DNA of 64,000 bases from Virgisporangium aurantiacum. GTDB taxonomy: Bacteria; Actinomycetota; Actinomycetes; Mycobacteriales; Micromonosporaceae. The notes beneath the pieces were generated by a model. It was given only the letters and a program-made list of their open reading frames with translations. It did no database searches and was not told the DNA's origin. This document shows positions 41,044 to 49,583 of this stretch, piece by piece (the first letter of the stretch is position 1; each line of letters opens with the position of its first letter). A program made the position numbers and the translations under genes. The DNA is taken from the NCBI RefSeq assembly GCF_016863635.1, contig NZ_BOPG01000012.1, positions 248,001 to 312,000 on the forward strand. The letters are read 5' to 3'.

Positions 41044-43041
41044 TCAGACGGACGTGAGGATTGCCACGCAGGCGTCGTCGTCGGTCGGGTCGGCGGGGAG
41101 CATGCCGGCCAGCACAAGGTCCAGCAGATCGCGCGCGGACGCCGTGCCGGCCTCGCGGTGCGACCGCGCCAGCACGTGGAGCAGGCGCCGGATCTCGGTG
41201 CCGACCCCGTCGTCGCGGCGGTCGACCAGCCCGTCGGTGTACAGGCACAGCGCGGCGCCCGGCCGCATCGGCAGCTCCTCGACCGGATACTTCGGCACCG
41301 GCGTCACGCCGAGGGCCGGCCCCGGCCAGCCGGTCGGAATCACGTCCGGGTCGTTGTCCGGACCGCCCGGCAGCACCAGCAGCGGCGCGAGGTGCCCGGC
41401 GCTGGCGACGCGGAGCAGGCCGGCGTCGGGGTCGAAGTGGACGACCGCGGCGGTCGCGTGCGCGGTGTCGCGGAACGTCGCGGTCATGAACCGGTTGAGC
41501 CGGGCCAGGATCCGGCCCGGGTTCGGGTCCTCGATCGCGTACGCGCGCAGGGCCGCGCGCACCGGTCCCATCACCGCGACCTCGTGCCGGCCGTGCGCGA
41601 CCACCCCGCCCACCGCGACCACCATGCCCCCGCCCGGCGCGGCCAGCGCGTCGTACCAGTCGCCGCCGGAGTCCAGCCGGTCGGGCACGGCCCGGTAGGC
41701 GGCGGCGACCCGCGCGCCCCGCACGTCCGGCAGGCGGTCGGGCAGCAACTCGCGGTGGAACCGGTCCACGAGACGGCGTTCGGCCCGGCGATCGGCGGTG
41801 ACGGCGGCGTCGATCCGGACGTCCTCGATGCCGGTGACGTCGTGCGCGACGCCCCACACCGGATCGTCCACAGTGGACGGCCGGCACGAGACGACGAAGT
41901 GGCGCACCACGCCGTCCCGCCCGGCCAGCCGCAGCGGGAAGCGCCGGTCCCGCCCGGTACGCATCGCGCCCGCCACCACGGCCGTCGCGCGGCGGGCGTC
42001 GGCCGGATGCGCGCGCCGCCACAGGTCGCCCGGGCTCAGCATCGCGGCCGGCAGCCCGAGCAGGTCGGCCAACCGTCCACTGAGGACGATCAGGCCGGTG
42101 CGACGGTCGAACTCCCAGCCGCCCGCGATCGTCACCCGCTCGGTCTCGGCCAGCCGGTCGGCCAGGTCGGCCGCGTGCCGCCGCACCGCGTCCAGGTGGC
42201 CGGACGTCACGGCACCGGGCCGGGTCCGCATCGTCCCGGTCACGTCCTCCACCACGGCGACCAGGTCACCGGCCGACGAGTCGGTGGTCGGGTGCAGGCG
42301 CACGTCGAGCCAGCGCGGACCGAGGCCGACGCGGCGCGCGGCGACCCGGTAGGCCCGCCCTCCCCGCGGCACGCCGGCCGTCACGACGCCGTGCAGGCGC
42401 TCCCGGTCGGCCGCGTCGAGCCACGCCAGCCAGCCGTGCCCGAGCAGACACTCGACCGGCAGCCCGGCGATCTCGGCCAGGCGCGGGTTGACGTACGTCG
42501 CGGTCGCGTCGCTGTTCGCGAGCACCACGCCGACGCGGGTCGACTCGACCACCGCGCGCAGCCGGTCCTCCAACCGCGTCAACGCCGTGGACTTCTGCAG
42601 CAGCTTGCGCTTGAGCGCCCGCCGGTGCTCGTCGACGAACGGCTCGACGCTCATCACCGGCGACTCCGCGGAGCCGGACAGCAGCGCGTCGATCGTCGCC
42701 AGCACCACGGCCGGCCGCGCCGGTTTCACGATGACGTCGCGCACGCCGCACGCCCGCGCCAGCGTCTCGATCTCCTGCTCGTCGTAGTGGGCGGTGCTGA
42801 ACGCGATCGGCACGTGCCGCGTCGCCGGGCTGCTGCGCAGGAGCCGGGCCAGTTCGTACCCGTCCAGGTCGCCGGGCATGATGATGTCGGTGATCACCGC
42901 GTCGGGCGGATCGGTCTCGGCGAGCCGCACGGCCGTGCCGCCGTCGGCCGCCTCCCGCACCTTGTGTCCACGATGGACCAGCAGCGTCCGCAGGTAGGTG
43001 CGGTTCGTGGCGTCGTCGTCGACGACGAGTACGGTCGCCAT
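41044..43041 (-). CDS. Receiver-PAS-PAS-PP2C (SpoIIE/RsbU-type) phosphatase
   Basis: A 665-residue cytoplasmic signalling protein. Residues 1-115 are a receiver domain with acidic D8/D9, phospho-acceptor D52 (VITDIIMPG) and K106 (VIVKPARP). Two PAS domains follow (about 145-255, with GVVLANSDATATYVN; and about 290-395, with GWEFDRRTGLIVLSG). The C-terminal 240 residues are a SpoIIE-type PP2C phosphatase (LDSGGDWYDALAAPGGGMVV; DDDACVAILTSV). It should dephosphorylate an anti-sigma-factor antagonist when its receiver is phosphorylated. The start at 43041 has GCGGAGACGG upstream. It is divergent from a PAS histidine kinase and response regulator, a plausible upstream partner. No anti-sigma or antagonist gene is adjacent. 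Confidence 0.9.
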   Translation of the reverse strand: MATVLVVDDDATNRTYLRTLLVHRGHKVREAADGGTAVRLAETDPPDAVITDIIMPGDLDGYELARLLRSSPATRHVPIAFSTAHYDEQEIETLARACGVRDVIVKPARPAVVLATIDALLSGSAESPVMSVEPFVDEHRRALKRKLLQKSTALTRLEDRLRAVVESTRVGVVLANSDATATYVNPRLAEIAGLPVECLLGHGWLAWLDAADRERLHGVVTAGVPRGGRAYRVAARRVGLGPRWLDVRLHPTTDSSAGDLVAVVEDVTGTMRTRPGAVTSGHLDAVRRHAADLADRLAETERVTIAGGWEFDRRTGLIVLSGRLADLLGLPAAMLSPGDLWRRAHPADARRATAVVAGAMRTGRDRRFPLRLAGRDGVVRHFVVSCRPSTVDDPVWGVAHDVTGIEDVRIDAAVTADRRAERRLVDRFHRELLPDRLPDVRGARVAAAYRAVPDRLDSGGDWYDALAAPGGGMVVAVGGVVAHGRHEVAVMGPVRAALRAYAIEDPNPGRILARLNRFMTATFRDTAHATAAVVHFDPDAGLLRVASAGHLAPLLVLPGGPDNDPDVIPTGWPGPALGVTPVPKYPVEELPMRPGAALCLYTDGLVDRRDDGVGTEIRRLLHVLARSHREAGTASARDLLDLVLAGMLPADPTDDDACVAILTSV
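41866..41878. repeat. GTCCACAGTGGAC palindrome, site 4
   Basis: An exact 13-base palindrome in the phosphatase gene, read on the minus strand as TCC ACT GTG GAC (Ser-Thr-Val-Asp). It uses the ACT codon, which should be rare in such GC-rich DNA. Confidence 0.8.
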
Positions 43042-43204
43042 CCGTCTCCGCTCCCCCTGCCGCATCGGTCGCTGCGAAGCATGACGGGTGGTCACCGGCG
43101 TTGGGAACGGTGGTCACCTGATCGGGGCATCCGGCGGGCATTTCCGGGACGCGCACCGCGCCCTCGGGGCACACTCCGCCACTGGATCCCCAGGAGGTGT
43201 GCCG

Positions 43205-44344
43205 ATGCATGTCCCGACGCAGCGCATCACCTCGCCGCCGCACTCCGACGACGGCGGGGCCAAGTGGTGGGCGATGCTGGAGGCCGCGCCGGACGCGATC
43301 GTGGCGGTCGACCGCACCGGCCGCATCACGGTCGTCAACGCGCAGACCGAGCGGCTGTTCGGCTACGACCGCGACGAGCTCGTCGGGCAGCTCGTCGAGG
43401 TGCTCGTGCCGCCGCAGGCGCGCGACGTCCACCCGTCCCATCGCCAGCGCTATCTCGCCGAGCCGAAACCGCGCCCGATGGGCGCGGGGATAGAGCTGTC
43501 CGCGATGCGCCGCGACGGAACCCAGTTCCCGGCGGAGATCTCGCTGTCGGCCATCGAGACCGCCGACGGCGCGCTCGTCGCGGCGGCGATCCGCGACGTG
43601 TCCGAACGGGTCCGGTTCGAGCGCCAGCTCCGCGAGAAGAACCTGGAACTGGAGAAGGCCAACAAGGCCAAGGACGCGTTCCTCGCCAGCATGAGCCACG
43701 AACTGCGGACGCCGTTGAACGCGATCATCGGCTTCACCGGCACCCTGCTGATGGGCCTGCCCGGCCCGCTCAACGAGGCGCAGGAGCGCCAGCTCCGGCT
43801 GGTCGAGACCAGCGGGCAGCACCTGCTGTCGCTGATCAACGACCTGCTCGACCTGGCGAAGATCGAGTCGGGCAAGGTCGAGATCAGCCCGCAGACCATC
43901 GACTGCCGGTCGGTGCTCGAGGAGGTCGTGCAGTCGATGCGGCCGATGGCCGAGCAGAAGGGCATCACGCTGGAGGCCGACGTGCCCGCGACCGGGTGCC
44001 TGGTGACCGCCGACCGGCGCGCCCTCGGCCAGATCCTCATCAACCTGGTGCACAACGCGATCAAGTTCACCGACTCCGGCGGCGTGCGGATCGGACTGAC
44101 CCCGCCGGAGCATGACCTGCCGTGGTCGGTGACGGTGGCCGACACCGGTCCCGGCATCGATCCCGGCGACCAGGGCCGCATCTTCGGCGCCTTCGAGCGG
44201 AGCTCGAAGGGCGAACGGGAAAGCGCCGAGGGGACCGGGCTGGGGCTCTACATTTCGCACAAGTTGGCCGAGCTGATGGGCATGCGCATCGCGGTCGACA
44301 GCCGCACCGGCGAGGGCAGCGTGTTCCGCGTCGGGCCGGAGTGA
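43205..44344 (+). CDS. PAS-domain sensor histidine kinase
   Basis: A 379-residue soluble kinase. The ATG at 43205 is preceded by AGGAGG. Residues about 20-135 form a PAS domain (DAIVAVDRTGRITVVNAQTE). A short coiled coil (EKNLELEKANKAKDAFL) leads to the HisKA box with H165 in MSHELRTPLNAIIGF. The ATPase domain shows the N box (LINLVHNAIKF), G1 (VADTGPGID) and G2 (GTGLGLYISHKLAELM). With no membrane helix it senses a cytoplasmic signal. Its stop overlaps the start of a single-domain response regulator, and it is divergent from a receiver-PP2C phosphatase. It may phosphorylate either or both receivers. Confidence 0.93.
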   Translation: MHVPTQRITSPPHSDDGGAKWWAMLEAAPDAIVAVDRTGRITVVNAQTERLFGYDRDELVGQLVEVLVPPQARDVHPSHRQRYLAEPKPRPMGAGIELSAMRRDGTQFPAEISLSAIETADGALVAAAIRDVSERVRFERQLREKNLELEKANKAKDAFLASMSHELRTPLNAIIGFTGTLLMGLPGPLNEAQERQLRLVETSGQHLLSLINDLLDLAKIESGKVEISPQTIDCRSVLEEVVQSMRPMAEQKGITLEADVPATGCLVTADRRALGQILINLVHNAIKFTDSGGVRIGLTPPEHDLPWSVTVADTGPGIDPGDQGRIFGAFERSSKGERESAEGTGLGLYISHKLAELMGMRIAVDSRTGEGSVFRVGPE

Positions 44345-44802
44345 CGGCGGTGGGTGCCCGCATCCTGATCGTCGAGGACAACCCGCAGAGCCTCGAACTC
44401 ATGAGCTACCTCCTCGGCGCCCACGGCTACGAGGTGTGCTGCGCGGCCACCGGCGCCACCGCGGTCGACGCCGGTGGGTCGGTCACCGTCGACCTGGTGC
44501 TGCTCGACCTGCAACTGCCCGACATCGACGGTTACCAGGTCCTCCGCGAACTCCGCGCCCGCGGCACCGCCGTGAAGATCATCGCCGTCACGGCGGTGGC
44601 GATGGTCGGTGACCGGGAACGCACGCTCGCCGCCGGCTTCGACCACTACATCCCCAAGCCGATCAACCCTCGCACGTTCGTCGGTGAGGTCGAGGCGTGG
44701 CTGCCCCCGGCGCTGCGCGGCCGCCGCGCCGGACCCGCGGCGGCTAGCCGCCGGCGCTCCGGGCCCGCGGGGTGGCGCCCGTCAGGCGCTGCAACAGGAT
44801 GA
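44341..44802 (+). CDS. Single-domain response regulator
   Basis: A 153-residue receiver protein starting at a GTG overlapping the kinase stop (GTGA). E12 and D13 (LIVEDNPQSLEL), phospho-acceptor D56 (VLLDLQLPDIDG), the T/S position in IIAVTAVAM and K106 (YIPKPINP) are all present. There is no output domain, only a basic, low-complexity tail of about 30 residues (RRAGPAAASRRRSGPAGWRP). It probably acts as a phosphoryl shuttle or binds a partner. The tail region overlaps the end of the converging YjfF-like permease gene by 59 bases on the opposite strand. Confidence 0.9.
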   Translation: MTAVGARILIVEDNPQSLELMSYLLGAHGYEVCCAATGATAVDAGGSVTVDLVLLDLQLPDIDGYQVLRELRARGTAVKIIAVTAVAMVGDRERTLAAGFDHYIPKPINPRTFVGEVEAWLPPALRGRRAGPAAASRRRSGPAGWRPSGAATG

Positions 44803-45751
44803 ACGCGAACAGCAGCCCGCCGATCACGATGCGCGTCCACCACGAGTTGAGGGTGCCGTCGAACGTGATGAGGGTCTGGATGACGCCCAGCACGAGCACG
44901 CCCAGCACGGTGCCGAACACGTAGCCGGAGCCGCCGGTGAGCAGCGTTCCACCGATCACCACCGCCGCGATGACGTCGAGTTCCATGCCGATCGCGATCA
45001 GCGAGTCGCCGGACAGCGTGTAGAAGCTCAGCAGGATGCCGCCGATCGCCGAGCAGAACCCGCTGATCGTGTAGACCGCGATCTTCGTCCGCCCGACCGG
45101 CAGGCCCATCAGCATTGCCGACTGCTGGTCGCCGCCGATCGCGTAGACGTTGCGCCCGAACCGGGTGTACGCGAGCACGGCCGCGCCGATCAGGACCACG
45201 ACGAACACCACGATCACGCTCGGCGAGATGAAGTTGTCGCCGAACCGGATCCGCGACTGCGCGGCCTTGACCCAGAACTCGTTCTTGATCGGGATGGCCT
45301 CGTCGCTGATGAACGTGCACATGCCGCGGGCGAAGAACATCCCGGCCAGCGTCACGATGAACGGCTGGATCTCGAAGTAGTGGATGATGCAGCCCATCAG
45401 GAAACCGAGCGTCGGCCCGATCGCCAGCGCGATCACCAGCACCACACCGGCCGGGACGCTGCCGCTCTCGAGCAGCCACGCCGACACCATCGCGGTCATC
45501 GCGACGACGGATCCGACCGACAGGTCGATGCCGCCGGTCAGCAGCACGAACGTCATGCCGACCGCGACCACAAGCACGAACCCGCGGTCGATGAAGATGT
45601 TGAGCAGGACCTGCGGGTCGGAGAACGCCTGGTACTGGGAGATGCCGATCACGTACATCACGACCAGCAGGACCGCGGTCGCGATCACCGGCACGAACCG
45701 GCGCGGCACGTGGAAACCGGGCTTCTGCCGGGTGGCCTCGACGGTGGTCAT
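44744..45751 (-). CDS. yjfF: CUT2 furanose ABC transporter permease (YjfF-like)
   Basis: A 335-residue permease with about nine to ten membrane helices and the CUT2 hallmark LTGGIDLSVGSVVAMTAMVS, plus the GGTLLTGGSGYVFGT loop near the C-terminus. The order binding protein, ATPase, permease, permease matches the E. coli ytfQ-ytfR-ytfT-yjfF galactofuranose operon. The ATG overlaps the stop of the upstream permease (ATGA). The gene's last 59 bases lie antisense to the tail of a response regulator gene. It should form a heterodimeric channel with the YtfT-like permease. Confidence 0.86.
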   Translation of the reverse strand: MTTVEATRQKPGFHVPRRFVPVIATAVLLVVMYVIGISQYQAFSDPQVLLNIFIDRGFVLVVAVGMTFVLLTGGIDLSVGSVVAMTAMVSAWLLESGSVPAGVVLVIALAIGPTLGFLMGCIIHYFEIQPFIVTLAGMFFARGMCTFISDEAIPIKNEFWVKAAQSRIRFGDNFISPSVIVVFVVVLIGAAVLAYTRFGRNVYAIGGDQQSAMLMGLPVGRTKIAVYTISGFCSAIGGILLSFYTLSGDSLIAIGMELDVIAAVVIGGTLLTGGSGYVFGTVLGVLVLGVIQTLITFDGTLNSWWTRIVIGGLLFAFILLQRLTGATPRARSAGG

Positions 45752-46821
45752 GCGTTCACTCCCACCTTGGTCAGGTCGGTCGTCGGCGCGGCGGTGGGTG
45801 GTCGCCGGCGACGGCGGCCCAGCGCCGCGCGGAACTTCGGCGCCTGGATCAGGCACACGGCGATGACGACGAGCGCCTTGAACAGCAACGAGGTCTGCGG
45901 GGAGATGTTCATCGCGTACACCGTGGTCGTCAGGGTCTGGATGAGCAGGGCGCCGAGCACCGTGCCGCTGATCGAGAACCGACCGCCGGCGAGCGACGTG
46001 CCGCCGATGACCACCGCCAGGATCGCGTCGAGTTCGATCCACAGGCCGGCGTTGTTGCCGTCGGCGCTGGACACGTTCGACGTCACCATGAACCCGGCGA
46101 TGCCGGCGCAGAACGCGCTGAACGCGTAGACGAACAGCATGAACCGCCGCGACCGGATGCCGGCGAGCCGGCTCGCCTCGGCGTTGCCGCCGACCGACTC
46201 GATGAGCATGCCGAGCGCGCTGCGGCGGGTCAGCGCCCACGTGAGCGCGGTGACCGCCGCCGCGATGAGGATCGCGAACGGGACGGCGAGCACGTAGCCG
46301 GCGCCGATCAGCTTGTACGGCGAGCTGTTGATCGTGATGATCTGGCCCTTGGTGATGAGCTGGGCCAGGCCGCGCCCGGCGACCATCAGGATCAGCGTGG
46401 CGATGATGGGCTGGATCCCGATGCCGGCGACGAGCACGCCGTTCCAGATGCCGAGCACCGTCGCCACCAGCAGGCCCAGCACCACGGCGATCAGTACACC
46501 GCCGACGGCGTTCTGGTCGGGCTGCTTGCTGATGTACAGGCATGCGATCGCGCCGGAGATCGCCACCACCGAGCCGACCGACAGGTCGATGCCGCCGGTG
46601 GCGATGACCATCGTCATCCCGAGCCCGACCAGGATCAGCGGCGCGCTCAGCCGCACGATGTCGATGAGGCTGCCGTACAGGTGACCGTCGCGCATCTCGA
46701 TCGACACGAAGCTCGGCCGGTAGATCACGTTGGCGACGATCAGCCCGACCAGCACCACGACCGGCCAGAACAGGTGGTGCGCGGACAGCACCTTCCAGCG
46801 GGCGCTCATTCGCTCGTTCAT
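45748..46821 (-). CDS. ytfT: CUT2 furanose ABC transporter permease (YtfT-like)
   Basis: A 357-residue permease with the CUT2 core IATGGIDLSVGSVVAISGAI and VIGGTSLAGGRFSISGTVLG, and about ten membrane helices. It overlaps the ATPase gene upstream and the second permease downstream by four bases each, giving tight translational coupling. By analogy with YtfT it pairs with the YjfF-like protein to pass a furanose sugar. The C-terminal tail is Arg-rich and cytoplasmic (RAALGRRRRRPPTAAP). Confidence 0.86.
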   Translation of the reverse strand: MNERMSARWKVLSAHHLFWPVVVLVGLIVANVIYRPSFVSIEMRDGHLYGSLIDIVRLSAPLILVGLGMTMVIATGGIDLSVGSVVAISGAIACLYISKQPDQNAVGGVLIAVVLGLLVATVLGIWNGVLVAGIGIQPIIATLILMVAGRGLAQLITKGQIITINSSPYKLIGAGYVLAVPFAILIAAAVTALTWALTRRSALGMLIESVGGNAEASRLAGIRSRRFMLFVYAFSAFCAGIAGFMVTSNVSSADGNNAGLWIELDAILAVVIGGTSLAGGRFSISGTVLGALLIQTLTTTVYAMNISPQTSLLFKALVVIAVCLIQAPKFRAALGRRRRRPPTAAPTTDLTKVGVNA

Positions 46822-48374
46822 GGTTGCGCCCCGCTCGCGATGACCTCCATGACGCGGTCGGCGTCGAGGGTGTCGTCGTTGGTCAGTTCACCGACCGCCG
46901 CGCGGTCGCGCATCACGACCACCTTGTGGCTCAACCTCAGTACCTCTTCCAGTTCCGCCGAGATGAACAGCACCGCCATGCCGCCGTCGGACAGTTCCAC
47001 CACGAGTTTCTGGATCTCGGCCTTGGCGCCGATGTCGATGCCGCGCGTCGGCTCGTCGAGGATCAGCAGCCGCGGCTCGGTGATCAGCCACCGCGCCAGC
47101 ACGACCTTCTGCTGGTTGCCCCCGCTGAGGTTGCGGACCGGCAGGTCGGGGTTGGCCGGACGGATGCTCAACGCCTTGATGTACTTGTCGACCAGCTCGT
47201 CCTGCCTGCGGCGGGGCACCGGACGCGCCCAGCCGCGCGCGGCCTGCAGCGCGAGGATGATGTTCTCCCGCACCGTCAACTCGGCGACGAGGCCCTCGGC
47301 GGCCCGGTTCTCCGAGCAGTACGCCACGTCGCGCCGGATCGCGGCGACCGGGGTGCGCAAAGCCACCTGCTTGCCGTCGATGCGCAGGTGTCCGGTGTCG
47401 GCCTTGTCGGCGCCGAAGAACAGCCGGGCCAGTTCCGTGCGGCCGGAGCCGAGCAGACCGGCGAGGCCCACCACCTGTCCTTTGTGGATGGTCAGGTTGA
47501 ACGGCGCCACCGCGCCCTTGCGCCCGAGGCCGTCGGCCTGCGCGACCACCTCGTCGCGTTCCAACGCGGCCGGTGGACGCTTGTCGGCCTCCTCGATCCG
47601 GTCGAGCACCTCGAGTTCCTTGCCGATCATCCGCTCCACGAGGGCGAGCTGCGGCAGGTCGGCGGTGGCGTACTCCCCCACCAGCCGGCCGTTGCGCAGC
47701 ACGGTGATCCGGTCGGAGACCTCGTAGACCTGGTCGAGGAAGTGGGTGACGAACAGGATCGCGATGCCGGCGTCCTTGAGGCTGCGCATGACCCGGAACA
47801 GCTGCGCCACCTCACCGGCGTCGAGGCTCGACGTCGGCTCGTCGAGGATCAGCACCTTCGGGTCGAGGTCGATGGCCCGCGCGATCGCGACCATCTGCTG
47901 GACGGCCAGCGAGTAGGTGTCGAGCCGCCGGTTCACGTCGAGGTCGAGTTCGAGCCGGCCGAGGAGCTCGCGGGCCTTGCGCCGCAGCGTGCCCCACCGG
48001 ATCCGGCCCAGCGACCGGGGCTGGCGGCCGAGGTAGATGTTCTCCGCCACCGACAGGTTCGGGCAGAGGTTGACCTCCTGGTAGACGGTGCTGATCCCGG
48101 CCGCCTGGGCCCGCAGCGGCCCCGTGAACCGCACGGGCTCGCCGGCGAGCACGATCGAGCCGGCGTCGGCCTCGTAGACGCCGGTGAGCACCTTGATGAG
48201 CGTCGACTTGCCGGCGCCGTTCTCACCCATCAGGGCGTGCACCTCGCCGGGCAGCAGCCGGAAGTCCACCCCGGTGAGGGCGGTGACGCCGGGGAACGTC
48301 TTGTCGATCCCCGTCATCGAGACGATCGGCATCGTGTCGGCAGGCATCGTGTCGGCCAGCGTCGTGTCGGCCAT
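46818..48374 (-). CDS. ytfR: CUT2 furanose ABC transporter ATPase, double NBD (YtfR-like)
   Basis: A 518-residue protein with two nucleotide-binding domains, as in sugar importers of the CUT2 class. The first has Walker A GENGAGKST and Walker B LILDEPTSSLD. The second has a degenerate Walker A region (GLLGSGRTELARLFF), the signature LSGGNQQKVVLARWL and Walker B LLILDEPTRGID. The N-terminus carries a short repeat (ADTTLADTMPADTMP), and an internal start near MPIVSMTG is possible, but GGAGGTCC precedes the ATG at 48374. It drives sugar uptake with the two permeases downstream. A 15-bp hairpin separates it from the binding-protein gene. Confidence 0.9.
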   Translation of the reverse strand: MADTTLADTMPADTMPIVSMTGIDKTFPGVTALTGVDFRLLPGEVHALMGENGAGKSTLIKVLTGVYEADAGSIVLAGEPVRFTGPLRAQAAGISTVYQEVNLCPNLSVAENIYLGRQPRSLGRIRWGTLRRKARELLGRLELDLDVNRRLDTYSLAVQQMVAIARAIDLDPKVLILDEPTSSLDAGEVAQLFRVMRSLKDAGIAILFVTHFLDQVYEVSDRITVLRNGRLVGEYATADLPQLALVERMIGKELEVLDRIEEADKRPPAALERDEVVAQADGLGRKGAVAPFNLTIHKGQVVGLAGLLGSGRTELARLFFGADKADTGHLRIDGKQVALRTPVAAIRRDVAYCSENRAAEGLVAELTVRENIILALQAARGWARPVPRRRQDELVDKYIKALSIRPANPDLPVRNLSGGNQQKVVLARWLITEPRLLILDEPTRGIDIGAKAEIQKLVVELSDGGMAVLFISAELEEVLRLSHKVVVMRDRAAVGELTNDDTLDADRVMEVIASGAQP

Positions 48375-48397
48375 GTGAACGGACCTCCAGCCCGGGT

Positions 48398-48430
48398 CCG
48401 GTGCCGCCCGCGGATCGCGGGCGGCACCGG
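48398..48430 (-). terminator. Strong intercistronic hairpin between binding-protein and ATPase genes
   Basis: CCGGTGCCGCCCGCG and its exact complement form a 15-bp stem with a GAT loop. The position between the first and second genes of an ABC operon fits partial termination or 3'-end protection, which would keep binding-protein mRNA in excess. Confidence 0.75.
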
Positions 48431-48439
48431 GTCGTTCGG

Positions 48440-49423
48440 TCAGTACTGACGGGTGGGCAGCGCGGCCTTCGCCTGCTCCTGCGTGAAGGTGGTCTCCTGG
48501 GTCTCGATCCGCGCCGGGACCGATTCACCCTTCTTGACCTTCTTCACGAGCTCCATCAGCTGTGGGCCGAGGAGCGGGCTGCACTCGGCGATGAAGTTGA
48601 ACTTGCCGTCGGCGAGCGCCTGCATGCCGTCCTTCACCGCGTCGATGGTGATGATCTTGATGTCCTTGCCGGGCACCTTGCCCGCGGCGGTGATCGCCTC
48701 GAGCGCGCCGAGACCCATGTCGTCGTTGTGCGCGAACAGCACGTCGATCTTCGGGTTGGCCTTCAGGAACTGCTCCATGACGGCCTTGCCGCCGGCCCGC
48801 TCGAAGTTACCGGTCTGCGAAGCAATGATCTTGAGCTTCGGGTTGGCGGCGATCGCGTCGGCGAAGCCCTTCTTGCGGTCGTTGGCCGGCGCGGAACCCG
48901 TGGTGCCCTGCAGTTCGACGATGTTGACGTCAGCCGTGGCGCCCTTCATCTCGTTGACCAGCCAGTCCCCGGAGGCCTTCCCCTCCTTCACGAAGTCGGA
49001 GCCGAGGAATGTCTTGTACAACGTCTTGTCCGGGGTGTCCACCGCCCGGTCGGTCAGGATCACCGGGATGCCGGCATCCTTGGCCTCCTTGAGCACGGTC
49101 TCGAAACCGGTCTCCACCTTGGGCGAGAACGCGATGACGTCGACCTTCTGCTGGATGAAGTTGCGGATCGCCGTGATCTGGTTCTCCTGCTTGCCCTGCG
49201 CGTCATCGAACTTGAGGTCGATGCCGGCCTTGGCCGCCGAATCCTTGATCGAGGTGGTGTTGGCGGTCCGCCAACCACTCTCCGCGCCGACCTGCGAGAA
49301 GCCGAGTGTGATCTTCTCGTCGGCCGCGGAACCCGAGTCGCCGCCGGTGTCGCTGTTGTTGCACGCCGCAAGGCTCATCGCGAGCAGGCCCAAAGCCACG
49401 CCCGCACAGACCTTCCTGAGCAT
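48440..49423 (-). CDS. ytfQ: Furanose-binding lipoprotein of a CUT2 importer (YtfQ-like)
   Basis: A 327-residue lipoprotein with signal peptide and lipobox LAAC (Cys near residue 21). The mature protein follows E. coli YtfQ closely by eye: ITLGFSQVGAESGWRTANTT, GKQENQITAIRNFIQQKVDV, SDFVKEGKASGDWLVNEM, VELQGTTGSAPANDRKKGFA and DVLFAHNDDMGLGALEAI. YtfQ binds the furanose form of galactose, and to a lesser degree arabinofuranose. The neighbouring GH51 and GH43 enzymes make arabinofuranose (or galactofuranose) a likely ligand. It is the first gene of the operon; a LacI operator lies 88 bases upstream. Confidence 0.92.
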   Translation of the reverse strand: MLRKVCAGVALGLLAMSLAACNNSDTGGDSGSAADEKITLGFSQVGAESGWRTANTTSIKDSAAKAGIDLKFDDAQGKQENQITAIRNFIQQKVDVIAFSPKVETGFETVLKEAKDAGIPVILTDRAVDTPDKTLYKTFLGSDFVKEGKASGDWLVNEMKGATADVNIVELQGTTGSAPANDRKKGFADAIAANPKLKIIASQTGNFERAGGKAVMEQFLKANPKIDVLFAHNDDMGLGALEAITAAGKVPGKDIKIITIDAVKDGMQALADGKFNFIAECSPLLGPQLMELVKKVKKGESVPARIETQETTFTQEQAKAALPTRQY

Positions 49424-49510
49424 TCCTACTCCTGTTCACGTCAGTGGGTGGTGTGGGCGGTCCAGCGACCGCCGACGCTGTTGCCGGCTCTGTCGCCGAG
49501 AGAGGCGACC

Positions 49511-49524
49511 TGTGAGCGTTCACA
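49511..49524. promoter_or_regulatory. LacI-type operator upstream of the furanose importer
   Basis: TGTGAGCGTTCACA differs from the perfect palindrome at 26150 by one base. It lies 88 bases before the binding-protein start, in the gap between that gene and the lacI-type gene. Confidence 0.78.
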
Positions 49525-49583
49525 GCGGGTGACGGAACTCCTCCTTCGTATCGGGGTGGCCGGTGGGTGGTGGGCCGCGGCCG

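Noticed and set aside
40138-44115. A 1325-codon plus-strand frame
   Set aside because: It crosses the GNAT gene, the phosphatase gene and part of the kinase gene in the wrong frame or strand. It is a shadow.
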